Made by a program: the position numbers and the translations under genes. From contig NZ_CP071839.1 of assembly GCF_017526105.1 (NCBI RefSeq), positions 1,550,001 to 1,614,000 of the forward strand: a DNA stretch of 64,000 nucleotides. The letters run 5' to 3'. Under the pieces are notes generated by a model. It had not been told where the DNA came from. It did no database searches and saw nothing but the letters and a program-made list of their open reading frames with translations. Every line of letters starts with the position of its first letter. Within the stretch, counting starts at the first letter, position 1. Below are positions 52,906 through 62,449 of the stretch, piece by piece. Source of the stretch: Streptomyces cyanogenus. Its GTDB lineage: Bacteria; Actinomycetota; Actinomycetes; Streptomycetales; Streptomycetaceae.

Positions 52906-53391
52906 ATGGCCGAATCCGTCGTACTGGATCCGGTCGATCTGCACCTGCTGCGGCTGTTGCAGAACGACGCCCGGACCACCTACCGCGACCTCGCCGCGCA
53001 GGTGGGCGTGGCGCCGTCGACCTGTCTGGACCGGGTGACCCGGCTGCGCCGCTCGGGCGTGATCCTCGGCCACCGGCTGCGGCTCGATCCGGCCAAGCTC
53101 GGGCGCGGGCTCCAGGCGCTGCTGTCGGTGCAGGTACGGCCGCACCGGCGGGAGCTGGTGGGACCGTTCGTCGAACGGATCCGGGCGCTGCCGGAGGCGC
53201 GGTCGGTGTTCCATCTGACCGGGCCGGACGACTACCTCGTGCATGTGGCGGTCGCGGACATGGCCGATCTCCAGCGGCTGGTGCTGGACGAGTTCACGGC
53301 GCGGCGCGAGGTGGCCCGGGTGGAGACCCGGCTGATCTTCCAGCAGTGGGAGTGCGGACCGCTGCTGCCGCCCGGCCACGCCCAGAGCTGA
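52906..53391 (+). CDS. Lrp/AsnC-family regulator
   Basis: A 161-aa protein. Helix-turn-helix TTYRDLAAQVGVAPSTCLDRVTRLRRSG at residues 24-51, then the AsnC ligand-binding (RAM) domain ending with VETRLIFQQW. Divergent from the PLP enzyme gene, so it probably controls this gene in response to an amino acid, a common arrangement. Leaderless ATG at 52906. Confidence 0.94.
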   Translation: MAESVVLDPVDLHLLRLLQNDARTTYRDLAAQVGVAPSTCLDRVTRLRRSGVILGHRLRLDPAKLGRGLQALLSVQVRPHRRELVGPFVERIRALPEARSVFHLTGPDDYLVHVAVADMADLQRLVLDEFTARREVARVETRLIFQQWECGPLLPPGHAQS

Positions 53392-53444
53392 ATCCCCGCA
53401 TTCCCGGGTGACGCGGAGATCGTCGTCGTACGAGGATGGGCCGC

Positions 53445-55136
53445 ATGTCTGAGACCCAGAGCCCGCTTCCCCGTCAGGTCGCCGACGCCTACGTCGACGA
53501 CCTCATCGCCCTCGACCCGGTCACCGGTACGTACCTCGGTGTGAAGGAGAGTTCGAGCAGGCTGCCCGACTACTCGCCGGCCGGTCAGGAGGCCCTGGCG
53601 GAGCTGGCGCGGACCACGCTCGCGAAGCTGGACGAGGCCGAGCGGCGGCCCGGTGCGGACAGTGACGTGGAGCGGCGCTGCGCCCGGCTGCTGCGGGAGC
53701 GGCTGACCGCCGAACTCGCCGTTCACGACGCCGAGGAGCATCTGCGCCGGATCGGCAACCTGGACACGCCCGCCCACGCGGTCCGGGAGATCTTCACGGT
53801 CACCCCGGCCGACACCGAGGAGGACTGGGCGGCGATCGCGCAGCGGCTGCGCGCGGTGCCCGCCGCCCTCGCCGGCTACCGGGCTTCCCTCGAACTCGGC
53901 CTGGAACGCAAGCTGTTCGCGGCGCCCCGGCCTACCGCGACCCACATCGACCAGCTCACCGAGTGGACGGACACGGACGGCAAGGGCCGCGGCTGGTACG
54001 AGGACTTCGCCGCCGCGGGCCCCGAGGCGCTGCGCGCGGAGCTGGACGAGGCGGCGCGTGCGGCGACCGGCGCCCTGGTGGAGCTGCGGGACTGGCTGCG
54101 GGACGTGTACGCGCCGGCGACCGAGGGCGCCCCGAACGTGGTCGGCCGGGACCGGTACGCGCGCTGGGCCCGCTACTTCAACGGCACGGACCTGGACCTG
54201 GACGAGGCGTACGCGTACGGTTGGGCGGAGTTCCACCGCATACTCGGCGAGATGCGCAAGGAGGCGGAGAAGATCCTGCCCGGCGCGGAGACGCCGTGGG
54301 TGGCGCTCGCGCACCTGGACGAGCACGGCCGGCACATCGAGGGCGTGGACGAGGTCCGGGAGTGGCTCCAGGGCCTGATGGACAAGGCGATCGAGGAGCT
54401 GGACGGCACGCACTTCGAACTCGCCGAGCGGGTTCGCAGGGTGGAGTCCTGCATCGCCCCGCCCGGCGGCGCGGCGGCGCCCTACTACACGCCGCCGTCG
54501 GAGGACTTCTCCCGGCCCGGCCGCACCTGGCTGCCGACCATGGGCCTGACCCGGTTCCCGGTCTACGACCTCGTCTCGACCTGGTACCACGAGGGCGTGC
54601 CCGGGCATCACCTCCAGCTCGCGCAGTGGGCGCACGTGGCGGAGAACCTCTCCCGCTACCAGGCGACGATCGGCGGGGTCAGCGCCAACGCGGAGGGCTG
54701 GGCGCTGTACGCGGAACGGCTGATGGACGAGCTGGGCTACCTCACGGATCCCGAGGAGCGGCTCGGCTACCTGGACGCGCAGATGATGCGGGCGGCCCGG
54801 GTGATCGTGGACATCGGCATGCACCTGGAGCTGGAGATCCCGGCGGATGCGCCGTTCCACCCCGGTGAGCGGTGGACGCCGGAGCTGGCCGAGGAGTTCT
54901 TCGGCGCGCACAGCAGCCGGCCGGCGGACTACGTGGAGAGCGAGCTGACCCGGTACCTGACGATCCCGGGCCAGGCGATCGGCTACAAGCTCGGCGAGCG
55001 GGCGTGGCTGCTCGGCCGTGAGAAGGCGCGCGAGCGGCACGGCGACGCGTTCGACCTGAAGGCCTGGCACATGGCGGCGCTGTCGCAGGGCTCCCTGGGC
55101 CTGGACGACCTGGTGGACGAGCTGGCCCGGCTCTGA
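53445..55136 (+). CDS. DUF885 family metallopeptidase-like protein
   Basis: A 563-aa soluble protein, of usual length for DUF885. The putative zinc motif is WYHEGVPGHHLQLA, where HExxxGHH-type residues could ligate zinc. The family resembles carboxypeptidase Taq/M3-like helical peptidases, but substrates are not established. ATG at 53445; a further GTG/ATG at 53436 adds three residues. No signal peptide. Confidence 0.9.
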   Translation: MSETQSPLPRQVADAYVDDLIALDPVTGTYLGVKESSSRLPDYSPAGQEALAELARTTLAKLDEAERRPGADSDVERRCARLLRERLTAELAVHDAEEHLRRIGNLDTPAHAVREIFTVTPADTEEDWAAIAQRLRAVPAALAGYRASLELGLERKLFAAPRPTATHIDQLTEWTDTDGKGRGWYEDFAAAGPEALRAELDEAARAATGALVELRDWLRDVYAPATEGAPNVVGRDRYARWARYFNGTDLDLDEAYAYGWAEFHRILGEMRKEAEKILPGAETPWVALAHLDEHGRHIEGVDEVREWLQGLMDKAIEELDGTHFELAERVRRVESCIAPPGGAAAPYYTPPSEDFSRPGRTWLPTMGLTRFPVYDLVSTWYHEGVPGHHLQLAQWAHVAENLSRYQATIGGVSANAEGWALYAERLMDELGYLTDPEERLGYLDAQMMRAARVIVDIGMHLELEIPADAPFHPGERWTPELAEEFFGAHSSRPADYVESELTRYLTIPGQAIGYKLGERAWLLGREKARERHGDAFDLKAWHMAALSQGSLGLDDLVDELARL

Positions 55137-55230
55137 CGGCCCGGCGCCGGGGACGCCACGGCGCCCCGCCCGGGTGACGGAAGCGAGGGCGCCCTTGCGG
55201 AGGGCGGCGCGAAGAGCGCGGGCGGGCGCC

Positions 55231-55268
55231 CTCGGCCGTACGGCCCCGGGCCCCTCGGCCGTACGGCC
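55231..55268. repeat. Direct repeat of a palindromic GGCCGTACGGCC unit
   Basis: CTCGGCCGTACGGCC occurs at 55231-55245 and 55254-55268. Each copy contains a 12-bp palindrome. They precede the membrane protein gene and may be an operator or paired hairpins. Confidence 0.55.
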
Positions 55269-55340
55269 GACACCCGGTGGCGCGGACGGGGCTCGGGCGG
55301 CTAGCTGGTGCCGGGGACCGATGCGGAAGGCGGGCCGGGC

Positions 55341-56015
55341 ATGCAGGAGCAGAGGCCGAGTCGGCAGGCACTTCGGACACCACGCGCCGCCGGGCTGGCC
55401 GGGGTGGTCTTCGCGCTGCTCCTGGCGGCGGCGATGGTGCTGGTCAGGCTGGGGCTCCCGGAAGGGGCCGGCACGGGCACCGCGCCGGCGTTCACGGACG
55501 CCGGGCGGCGCGGCGCGCTGCGCGCCGCCCTCGCGCTGGTGCCGTTCGCCGGGATCTTCTTCCTGTGGTTCATCGGCGCGGTCCGCACGCACGTCGGCGC
55601 GGTCGAGGACAAGTTCGTCGCCACCGTCCTCCTCGGCAGCGGGCTGGTCTTCACCGCGACGATGCTGGCCGCCGCCGCGGCTGCGGACGCCGTGCTCGTG
55701 GTGGCCCACCCGGCCGGCCTGCCGCCGCTGCCGGCCGCCTGGGACTTCGGCCGCCACTTCGCGTACACGCTGATGACGGGGTACGCCATGCGGATGGCGG
55801 CCGTCTTCGTGTCGTCCATGTCGGTCATCGGCCACCGCCTCGGGGTCCTGCCGCGCTGGCTCACGGCACTGGGCTTCCTCGTCGCCCTGGCACTGCTGCT
55901 CTTCTCGTCGAACGTGCCCTGGGTCGAGCTGGCCTTCCCCGCCTGGTCGCTGCTGCTGAGCGTGCACATCCTCGTGGCGAGCCGGCGTCCCCGGCCCCGG
56001 CCGGACGAGGCGTAG
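55341..56015 (+). CDS. Four-helix membrane protein of unknown function
   Basis: A 224-aa protein. Hydrophobic helices fall at about 18-38, 62-83, 98-125 and 166-210, the last long enough for two. Loops are short and the tail is Arg/Pro-rich. No known motif. ATG at 55341 is chosen; a GTG at 55308 would add 11 residues. It precedes the P450 cassette on the same strand but with a 152-bp gap, so a link is only possible. Confidence 0.75.
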   Translation: MQEQRPSRQALRTPRAAGLAGVVFALLLAAAMVLVRLGLPEGAGTGTAPAFTDAGRRGALRAALALVPFAGIFFLWFIGAVRTHVGAVEDKFVATVLLGSGLVFTATMLAAAAAADAVLVVAHPAGLPPLPAAWDFGRHFAYTLMTGYAMRMAAVFVSSMSVIGHRLGVLPRWLTALGFLVALALLLFSSNVPWVELAFPAWSLLLSVHILVASRRPRPRPDEA

Positions 56016-56167
56016 GCCGCCGGCCCCTCACTCGATCGGCGTGCCCGGCGCGCGGGCACCCCGCCCCGGCTCGCATGCTGGCGGGCGGGGGGACGACCGA
56101 TGACCGGGACCGTCCGCGCACACCGCGTGCGGCGACCGGACCTGCCAGCGGAAAGGGCGGAGCGTCG

Positions 56168-56398
56168 ATGAGGCTCGTCGTCGATCTCAACAAGTGTCAG
56201 GGGTACGCGCAGTGCGCGTTCCTCGCGCCGGACGTCTTCGCCCTGCACGGCGATGAGTCGCTGATCTACAACCCGCGCGCGGACGACGACCAGCGCGAGC
56301 GGGTGGCGCGGGCCGTGGCCGCCTGCCCGGTGCAGGCGATCACCGCCGACGCCGTGGACCGCGCGGCCGGGGTCCGGGAGGCGTCCGATGACCGCTGA
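56168..56398 (+). CDS. 3Fe-4S ferredoxin
   Basis: A 76-aa protein. The Cys pattern CQGYAQC (CxxxxxC) and ACPVQAI fits P450-associated [3Fe-4S] ferredoxins of Streptomyces. It should carry electrons from the reductase encoded next to the P450. ATG at 56168; its end overlaps the reductase start by 11 bp. Lacks the fourth Cys of [4Fe-4S] ferredoxins. Confidence 0.95.
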   Translation: MRLVVDLNKCQGYAQCAFLAPDVFALHGDESLIYNPRADDDQRERVARAVAACPVQAITADAVDRAAGVREASDDR

Positions 56399-57779
56399 CT
56401 ACGTGGAGTGGCTCAGGCGCGAGGGCCGGATCGTGATCGTAGGCGCCTCACTGGCCGGCCGGCGGGCCGCCGAGACGCTGCGTGCCGAGGGCTTCGCCGG
56501 TGAGCTGACCCTGATCGGGGACGAGCCGTACGAACCGTACGACCGGCCGCCGCTGTCCAAGTCCGTGCTGCTGGGCATGGCCTCCCCGCACCACACCGAG
56601 CTGCCCCACCGCCGGGAGATCGACGCCAAGTGGCGCCTCGGCGTCGCCGCCACCGGCCTGGACCTGACGGCCAAACGGGTCCGGCTGGCCGACGGGGACG
56701 AGGTGGAGTACGACCGGCTGCTCATCGCCACCGGTGTGCGCGCCCGGCCGTGGCCGAAGGAGGAGGAGGCCCGGCTCGACGGCGTCTGCCTGCTGCGCAC
56801 GCGGGACGACGCGGCCGACCTGTACCGGCGGCTGAAGGCGGGGCCGCGCCGGGTGTTCGTCATCGGCGCCGGGTTCGCCGGTTCGGAGGTGGCCTCGGCG
56901 TGCCGGGAGATGGGCCTGCCGGTCACCGTGGCGGAACGGGCGGGGGCGCCGCTGGTGGGGGCGCTCGGCGGGGTCGTCGGCGCGGTCGCGGCCGACCTGC
57001 AGACCGAGAACGGCGTGGACCTGCGCACCCATGTGACGGTGACCGCGCTGGAGGGCGACCCGGCCGGCCGGGTGCGGGCCGTCCACCTGTCGGACGAGAG
57101 CGTCGTCGAGGCGGACGTGGTCGTGGTCTCGCTCGGGTCGCTGCGGAACACCGAGTGGCTGGACGGGTCGGGGCTGGGCGCCGGGCCGCGGGGCATCGCG
57201 TGTGACGCGGGCTGCCGGGCCTTCGACTTCCGGGGCATCGTCACGGACGACGTCTTCGTGGCCGGCGATGTGGCGCGCTCCCCGCACGCGCTCTTCGGCT
57301 ACCAGTTCCTCTCGCTGGAGCACTGGGGCAACGCCGTCGCCCAGGCGGAGACGGCCGCGCACAACATGATCTGCCACGGCGTCGACCGGCGCCCGCACCT
57401 GTGGATGCCCGCCTTCTGGTCCTCGATGTTCGGTGTGAACATCAAGTCGGTCGGGGTGCCGCCCATGGGCGAGGAGATCATGATCACGCAGGGTTCGCTG
57501 GCCGAGCGCCGGTTCGTCGGCGTCTACGGGTACCAGGGCCGGATCGTGGCCGCCGTGTCCTTCGACAACACCCGGTGGCTGGAGTTCTACCAGGCGCAGA
57601 TCGAGCGGGGCGCGCCGTTCCCGGTGGAGTTCACGACGATGGACCGGCGTCCCGAGAACCGGCAGCCGCTCCCGGCCGGCTTCCCGGACCCCTCCCTGCC
57701 GACCCACGGCCCCACGGTGACCCTCAGCGGTTACTCACCGGCCGACCAGCAGCTGGTCTTCCACCCCGCCCGCCACTGA
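56388..57779 (+). CDS. FAD-dependent ferredoxin reductase
   Basis: A 463-aa protein. FAD site IVGASLAGRRAAETLR near residue 16; NAD(P) site FVIGAGFAGSEVA near residue 155; VFVAGDVAR, FAD ribityl contact, near 285. A C-terminal reductase domain completes the fold. It resembles putidaredoxin reductase-type enzymes. ATG at 56388 lies within the ferredoxin gene, so translation is coupled. Confidence 0.93.
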   Translation: MTADYVEWLRREGRIVIVGASLAGRRAAETLRAEGFAGELTLIGDEPYEPYDRPPLSKSVLLGMASPHHTELPHRREIDAKWRLGVAATGLDLTAKRVRLADGDEVEYDRLLIATGVRARPWPKEEEARLDGVCLLRTRDDAADLYRRLKAGPRRVFVIGAGFAGSEVASACREMGLPVTVAERAGAPLVGALGGVVGAVAADLQTENGVDLRTHVTVTALEGDPAGRVRAVHLSDESVVEADVVVVSLGSLRNTEWLDGSGLGAGPRGIACDAGCRAFDFRGIVTDDVFVAGDVARSPHALFGYQFLSLEHWGNAVAQAETAAHNMICHGVDRRPHLWMPAFWSSMFGVNIKSVGVPPMGEEIMITQGSLAERRFVGVYGYQGRIVAAVSFDNTRWLEFYQAQIERGAPFPVEFTTMDRRPENRQPLPAGFPDPSLPTHGPTVTLSGYSPADQQLVFHPARH

Positions 57780-57815
57780 CCGCCGCCCACGGCCCGCACG
57801 CTCCAAGGACCCGCC

Positions 57816-59054
57816 ATGCCGCACGCCTCGATGTTGCGCCAGATCACCGACTTCGCCAACCGCGCCAACCCCTATCCGCTGTACGCGGAACTCCGCCGGA
57901 CACCGGTGCTCCACGAGGAGGAGGGCGGCCCGTTCCTCGTCAGTTCCTACTACGACATCAAGGCGCTCCTCCACGATCCGCGGATCAGCTCCGACGCCGC
58001 CAACCTGACCGCCGCCGGGGCGGACGAGCTGGGCCAGGCGGAGGAGACGGGAGGGCTGCCGCCGTCGTTCCTGCGCCTCGACCCGCCCGAGCACGACCGG
58101 CTGCGGCGCATCGCGAACAGCGCGTTCGGGCCGCCGCACCGGCCGCGGCGGATCGACGGCCTGCGGGGTGAGATGCGGGAGATCGTCACCCAGCTGATCG
58201 ACGGCTTCGGGGACGCGCAGCGGATCGACCTGGTCGACCAGTTCGCCTACCCGTTCCCGGTCACGGTGATCTGCCGGCTGCTCGGGGTGCCCCGGGAGGA
58301 CGAGCCGCGGTTCCGGGCCTGGGTCGATCCGCTGGTCGCGAGCCTGGACCCGGAGGTGCGGGAGAACGCGGACGACGGCTTCCGGAAGAAAGCGCAGGAA
58401 GCCCGGATGCAGCTCGGCATGTACCTGGCCGGACTGGCCGAGCAGCGTGCCAAGGAACCGCAGGACGACCTGTTGTCCGACCTGGTCGACAGCCGGGGCC
58501 CGGCCGGCTCCATGACCATGATGGAGGTGCTCAGCACCGCGGTGCTGCTGCTGATCGCCGGGCACGAGACGACGGTCAACCTGATCACCAACGGCATGCT
58601 CACGCTGCTGCGCCACCCGGACGTCCTCCAGCGGCTGCGGGCGGACCCGGCCCTGTCGGTCAACATCGTGGAGGAGCTGCTGCGGTACGAACCGCCGGTG
58701 CAGCTGGTGCCGCAGCGCACGTGCATCGCCGACATCGAGGTGCGCGGGGTCACGATCCCCAAGGGCTCGCGGATCTGGCTGGTGCTCGCCGCGGGCAACC
58801 GGGACCCGGAGCGGTTCAAGGACCCCGAGCGGTTCGACCCGGACCGCGAAGACATCCAGCACCTGGGGTTCGGCAGCGGCATCCACAGCTGCTTCGGGGC
58901 GCCGCTGGCCCGGCTGGAGACCCAGCTTGCCCTGTCGGAGCTGGCCCGGCGGCTGGAGAATCCGCGCCTGGTCGAGGACCCGCCGCCGTACCGGCAGAAC
59001 GCCGTGCTGCGCGGTCCCCGGCATCTGGAGGTCGCCTTCGACGGGCTGCGCTGA
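57816..59054 (+). CDS. Cytochrome P450
   Basis: A 412-aa soluble P450. Helix I AGHETTVNLI (oxygen-binding Thr), the K-helix ExxR as EELLRYEP, and the heme loop FGSGIHSCFGAPLAR with its Cys ligand are all intact. Preceded by its own ferredoxin and reductase genes, it is a complete class I monooxygenase cassette. Substrate unknown. ATG at 57816; CAAGGA lies upstream. Confidence 0.96.
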   Translation: MPHASMLRQITDFANRANPYPLYAELRRTPVLHEEEGGPFLVSSYYDIKALLHDPRISSDAANLTAAGADELGQAEETGGLPPSFLRLDPPEHDRLRRIANSAFGPPHRPRRIDGLRGEMREIVTQLIDGFGDAQRIDLVDQFAYPFPVTVICRLLGVPREDEPRFRAWVDPLVASLDPEVRENADDGFRKKAQEARMQLGMYLAGLAEQRAKEPQDDLLSDLVDSRGPAGSMTMMEVLSTAVLLLIAGHETTVNLITNGMLTLLRHPDVLQRLRADPALSVNIVEELLRYEPPVQLVPQRTCIADIEVRGVTIPKGSRIWLVLAAGNRDPERFKDPERFDPDREDIQHLGFGSGIHSCFGAPLARLETQLALSELARRLENPRLVEDPPPYRQNAVLRGPRHLEVAFDGLR

Positions 59055-59222
59055 GCACGTGGGGCATGGGGGCCGGGGTGGCACGCGGTCGGCCGAGGTC
59101 CCGGCCGGCCGGGGCAAGGGCCGGCTGCTGGCGCGCGGCCAGCCGGCAGTGGCGCACGGTCGGGCGGTGGCGGCGGTCGGCCGGTGCCCCGGGCCGGCCA
59201 GTGGCCGTGGGCCGCGGGCCGC

Positions 59223-60323
59223 TCACCCCGTGAGGTTCGCCGGCAGTACCACGCAGACCTCGTAGCCGCCGTCCTCCGTCGGGCCCGAGGTCATGGTGCC
59301 GCCGAGGAGTTCGGCGCGCTGGCGCAGACCGATCAAGCCGTGGTGCGCACCGGGCAGCGGGAGGGGCGGCTGGGTCGGTGCGGTGTTGGTGATCCTGACG
59401 CGGACCGAACCGTTGGCGTGCAGCAGGTCGATGTTCGCGGTGGCGCCGGGGGCGTGTTTGCGGGTGTTGGTCAGCGCCTCCTGGACGGTGCGGTAGATCG
59501 CGCGCTGGACGGTCGCCGGAAGCCCCTCGGGCAGCTCCATCCGCAGCCGGGTCTCGATGCCGCAGTTGTCGGCCAGCCGCCGGATGTCGGCGAGCGCCGG
59601 CTGCGGGGTCAGCTCCGTCGGATGGCCGCCCGAGGCACGCAGCACGCCGACCATGTGCCGCAGCTCGTCCAGCGTCTGCACGCTCAGCCGCCGGATCGTC
59701 GCCGCTGCGTCCTTGGTGTCGGCGTCACGCGCGCCGACCTGGAGCGCTCCGGCCCGCACGGCGATCAGGCTGACCTGGTGGGAGACGACGTCGTGCATCT
59801 CCCGCGCCAGCTGTGCGCGCTCCTTGGCCAGGACGGCCTGGGCGGTGAGCAGCTGCTGGTGGTCCCGCGCCTCCGAGATCTCGGTCAGTTTCAGCGACAG
59901 GTCGCGCCGGGTCCGCACGAGCTGGCCGAGGAAGACGGCGGCGGCCGCGGTGGCGGCGCTGTAGCCGAAGGCGATCAGCTTCCGGGTGTCGGTCGTGTCG
60001 AGTTCCGGTGCCGGCAGGGACATCGTGTCGCTGACCGCGAAGGCGAGGACGTACAGGAGCAGCAGCGCCCGGGGGCGGCTGAGCGAGGCGAGCGTGTACA
60101 GCGCGGCCAGGCAGGCGACGACGGCGTCGGACAGCAGGACGGCCGGGAGGGTGAGGAGGTAGGTGAGCACCGGCTGCCGCCGGCGCAGCAGCAGCACGAC
60201 GGCGGCGCCCAGGCCGCAGGCCATCCGCAACGGTTCGTCGATGTCCCAGTGGGCCCATACGTCGAGGAGGGCCATGGCCACGACCGCGCCGTCCGTCAGC
60301 AGCGGGGGCGGGCGGCGGGTCAT
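59223..60323 (-). CDS. Sensor histidine kinase (NarL-type)
   Basis: A 366-aa protein. About five helices in residues 10-135, then H box AREMHDVVSHQVSLI near residue 180, and ATP-binding domain with EALTNTRKHAPG and GLIGLRQRAELLGG. Its gene follows the response regulator gene and overlaps it by 4 bp (ATGA). GGAGGAG precedes ATG at 60323. The signal is unknown. Confidence 0.95.
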   Translation of the reverse strand: MTRRPPPLLTDGAVVAMALLDVWAHWDIDEPLRMACGLGAAVVLLLRRRQPVLTYLLTLPAVLLSDAVVACLAALYTLASLSRPRALLLLYVLAFAVSDTMSLPAPELDTTDTRKLIAFGYSAATAAAAVFLGQLVRTRRDLSLKLTEISEARDHQQLLTAQAVLAKERAQLAREMHDVVSHQVSLIAVRAGALQVGARDADTKDAAATIRRLSVQTLDELRHMVGVLRASGGHPTELTPQPALADIRRLADNCGIETRLRMELPEGLPATVQRAIYRTVQEALTNTRKHAPGATANIDLLHANGSVRVRITNTAPTQPPLPLPGAHHGLIGLRQRAELLGGTMTSGPTEDGGYEVCVVLPANLTG

Positions 60324-60973
60324 CCGGTCTCCTCCGTGAGCAGTCCGGCCCGCTGGGCGAAGAGGGCGGCCTGGACCCTGCCGCTGACCTCCAGCTTGGT
60401 GAGGATCGCACTCACGTGGTCCTTGACCGTGCCGGTGCTCAGGTGCATCCGGGTCGCGATGTCGGCGTTCGACAGGCCCTCGGCGATGAGGACGAGGACC
60501 TCGCGCTCCCGGCCGGTCAGCCGTTCGAGCGCCTTGGGCGGGCGCTCCTGCGGCCCGGCGCTCAGATAGCCGTCCACCACCGTTCGGGTGACCTTGGGCG
60601 AGAGCACGGTGCCGCCGCGGGCCAGGCTCTGCACCGCCAGCGGCAGCGCCTCGGGGTCGGTGTCCTTGAGGAGGAAGCCGGCGGCGCCCGAGCGCAGTGC
60701 CGTCTCCACGTACTCGTCCATGTCGAACGTGGTCAGCATGGCCACCACCGGCGGATCCGGCAGCCGGCGGATGTCGCCCAGCACGGTGAGCCCGTCCACG
60801 TCCGGCATGCGGATGTCCAGCAGCACCACGTCGGGGCGCTGCTCGCGCACCGTCCGCAGGGCCTGGGCGCCGGACACCGCCCCGACCACCTCGATGCCGT
60901 CGGCGGCGGCGAGGATGCGCTGGAAACCCATGCGGATCAGGGCTTCGTCGTCGACCACCAGTACCCGGATCAC
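60320..60973 (-). CDS. NarL/FixJ-type response regulator
   Basis: A 217-aa protein. Receiver with VDDE, Asp in VVLLDIRMPDVDG and Lys in FLLKDTDP; LuxR helix-turn-helix LSNADIATRMHLSTGTVKDHVS. First gene of the two-component pair. ATG at 60973. No clear target, though the P450 cassette lies just downstream on the other strand. Confidence 0.96.
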   Translation of the reverse strand: MIRVLVVDDEALIRMGFQRILAAADGIEVVGAVSGAQALRTVREQRPDVVLLDIRMPDVDGLTVLGDIRRLPDPPVVAMLTTFDMDEYVETALRSGAAGFLLKDTDPEALPLAVQSLARGGTVLSPKVTRTVVDGYLSAGPQERPPKALERLTGREREVLVLIAEGLSNADIATRMHLSTGTVKDHVSAILTKLEVSGRVQAALFAQRAGLLTEETG

Positions 60974-61077
60974 GTGCGCTCCAGCCTCGACGGAACCACT
61001 GTCCGATTCGTACCACGCCCGGGGCCGCTTCGCCGCCGGGCGCCGTGGTCACGCGCTCGCGAGCCGGCCCGGTCCCG

Positions 61078-61707
61078 TCATGGCCGTCCCGAGAGGCACA
61101 GGTGCCGGCGGATGGCCGGCATGGTCAGCACCGCGACGGTCCCGGAGCCGTCGGCCGGCTGCCCGCGCCGGGGGATCGTCGGCGCGCCGAGCCGGACGTT
61201 CCACCGGCCGTCGCGCAGCGTCAGCGTGACCGCGGACGGCACCTCAAGGTGCCGGAACGAGCGGGCGGGCAGGGACAGGGCGTGGACCAGGGCGGCCCTG
61301 ACCACGGACTCGTCGGCGATCACGAGCAAGGGCCCCGTGCCGGCGGGCAGGGCGCTCAGCCAGTCGGCTGTCCGCCGGCACAGCCGGCGGACCGACTCGC
61401 CCCCGTGCGGTGCGGCGTCGGGATCCGTCAGCCAGACGGAGAGGCCGTGCGGGTCCTCGGCCGCGATGCCGGCGCGTGAGCGGCCTTCCCAGGCACCGTG
61501 GTCCAGGTCGCGCAGGGCGGGCTCGGGCGTGGCGTCGATCCCGAGGGCCTCGGCGGTCCGCGCGCAGCGGGCGGAGGGGCCCCGGAGGGCCAGGGCGTAC
61601 GGCGCGAGGGCCGCTGTCACACTCGGGCCGGGGGCGCCGTCCCCGAAGACCCGGTCGTGGCCGCCGTCCGCGGCGGTTGCGCAGAGCATCGTCAGTCGCA
61701 CCGTCAC
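61078..61707 (-). CDS. Degenerate histidine phosphatase-family protein
   Basis: A 209-aa protein with the histidine-phosphatase fold (RDLDHGAWEGRS, HGGESVRRLCRRTADWL). The N-terminal RHG that carries the catalytic His is replaced by LCATAADGG, and the second His motif reads ADESVVRA. The catalytic residues thus look lost. It may be a binding protein or pseudo-enzyme. GTG at 61707 follows GAAGGAGG. Confidence 0.8.
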   Translation of the reverse strand: MTVRLTMLCATAADGGHDRVFGDGAPGPSVTAALAPYALALRGPSARCARTAEALGIDATPEPALRDLDHGAWEGRSRAGIAAEDPHGLSVWLTDPDAAPHGGESVRRLCRRTADWLSALPAGTGPLLVIADESVVRAALVHALSLPARSFRHLEVPSAVTLTLRDGRWNVRLGAPTIPRRGQPADGSGTVAVLTMPAIRRHLCLSGRP

Positions 61708-61870
61708 CGTCCGACCTCCTTCTCCGATCGGGGACGCCGCTCCGCCGGGCGGAGAGGTTTCCCCTCGGACACCACATTCCAGGAAAGCCGCCCCTTCTAC
61801 CTCCAGCAGGTGGCCGGACCACCCCCGCCGGTCGGCGGGACTTGCGTCGTGCGGGACGGGTCGCGGCGCG

Positions 61871-62371
61871 TTACGACAGGAGCACCAGGTCGCACTGGTA
61901 CCAGGTGCCCGGCTGGCCGCCGAGGTCGGCCGGGTCGGCCGGGCCGATCGGGATGAAACCCGACTTGGTCAGCACCCTGTGGGACGCGGCGTTCCGGTGG
62001 GTGGTGGCCGCCCGCAGGGTGCGCAGTCCGTACCGCTGCGCCGCCAGCCGGCACAGCTCCCGGACCGTCTCGGTGGCCACGCCGCGGCCGGCGACGTGCT
62101 CGGCGACCCGGTAGCCGAGTTCCGCGGTGCGGTTGCCGATGTTGAGCAGGTTGAACCGGCCGAGTACCGCGCCGTCCTCGCCGACGAGGACGTAGAAGGC
62201 GCAGGTACCGGCCTCCTGCTCGGCCAGCAGGGCGTTGTACCGGTCGGTGAACCGGTCGAAGTACTCGTCGCCGCGGTCGGGGACCGAGGCGGCGAAGTAC
62301 GCGCGGTTCGCCAGCTCGAAGGCCAGGACCGCGGGGGCGTGGCTGGCGTGCAGCCGCTTCAGCTCGGGCAC
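61871..62371 (-). CDS. GNAT-family N-acetyltransferase (RimJ/RimL-like)
   Basis: A 166-aa protein. Motif A GYRVAEHVAGRGVATETVREL, and THRNAASHRVLTKSGF are typical of RimJ/RimL-type acetyltransferases, which modify protein N-termini or small amines. The GTG start is at 62371. It stands alone. Confidence 0.93.
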   Translation of the reverse strand: MPELKRLHASHAPAVLAFELANRAYFAASVPDRGDEYFDRFTDRYNALLAEQEAGTCAFYVLVGEDGAVLGRFNLLNIGNRTAELGYRVAEHVAGRGVATETVRELCRLAAQRYGLRTLRAATTHRNAASHRVLTKSGFIPIGPADPADLGGQPGTWYQCDLVLLS

Positions 62372-62449
62372 TGCCCGACTCTACCCGGACGGGGTGCCGA
62401 TACCACGTGCGTTCCTGCGACCGGGTGCCGCGCCGCCCGGGGCGTCGCC

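Noticed and set aside
55300..59100. Secondary-metabolite gene cluster around the P450
   Set aside because: No polyketide, peptide, terpene or tailoring genes lie next to the cassette; neighbours are a DUF885 peptidase and a two-component system.
61708..61870. Cobalamin riboswitch upstream of the histidine-phosphatase-like gene
   Set aside because: I looked because similar genes are sometimes near cobalt transport. No B12-box-like sequence was seen.
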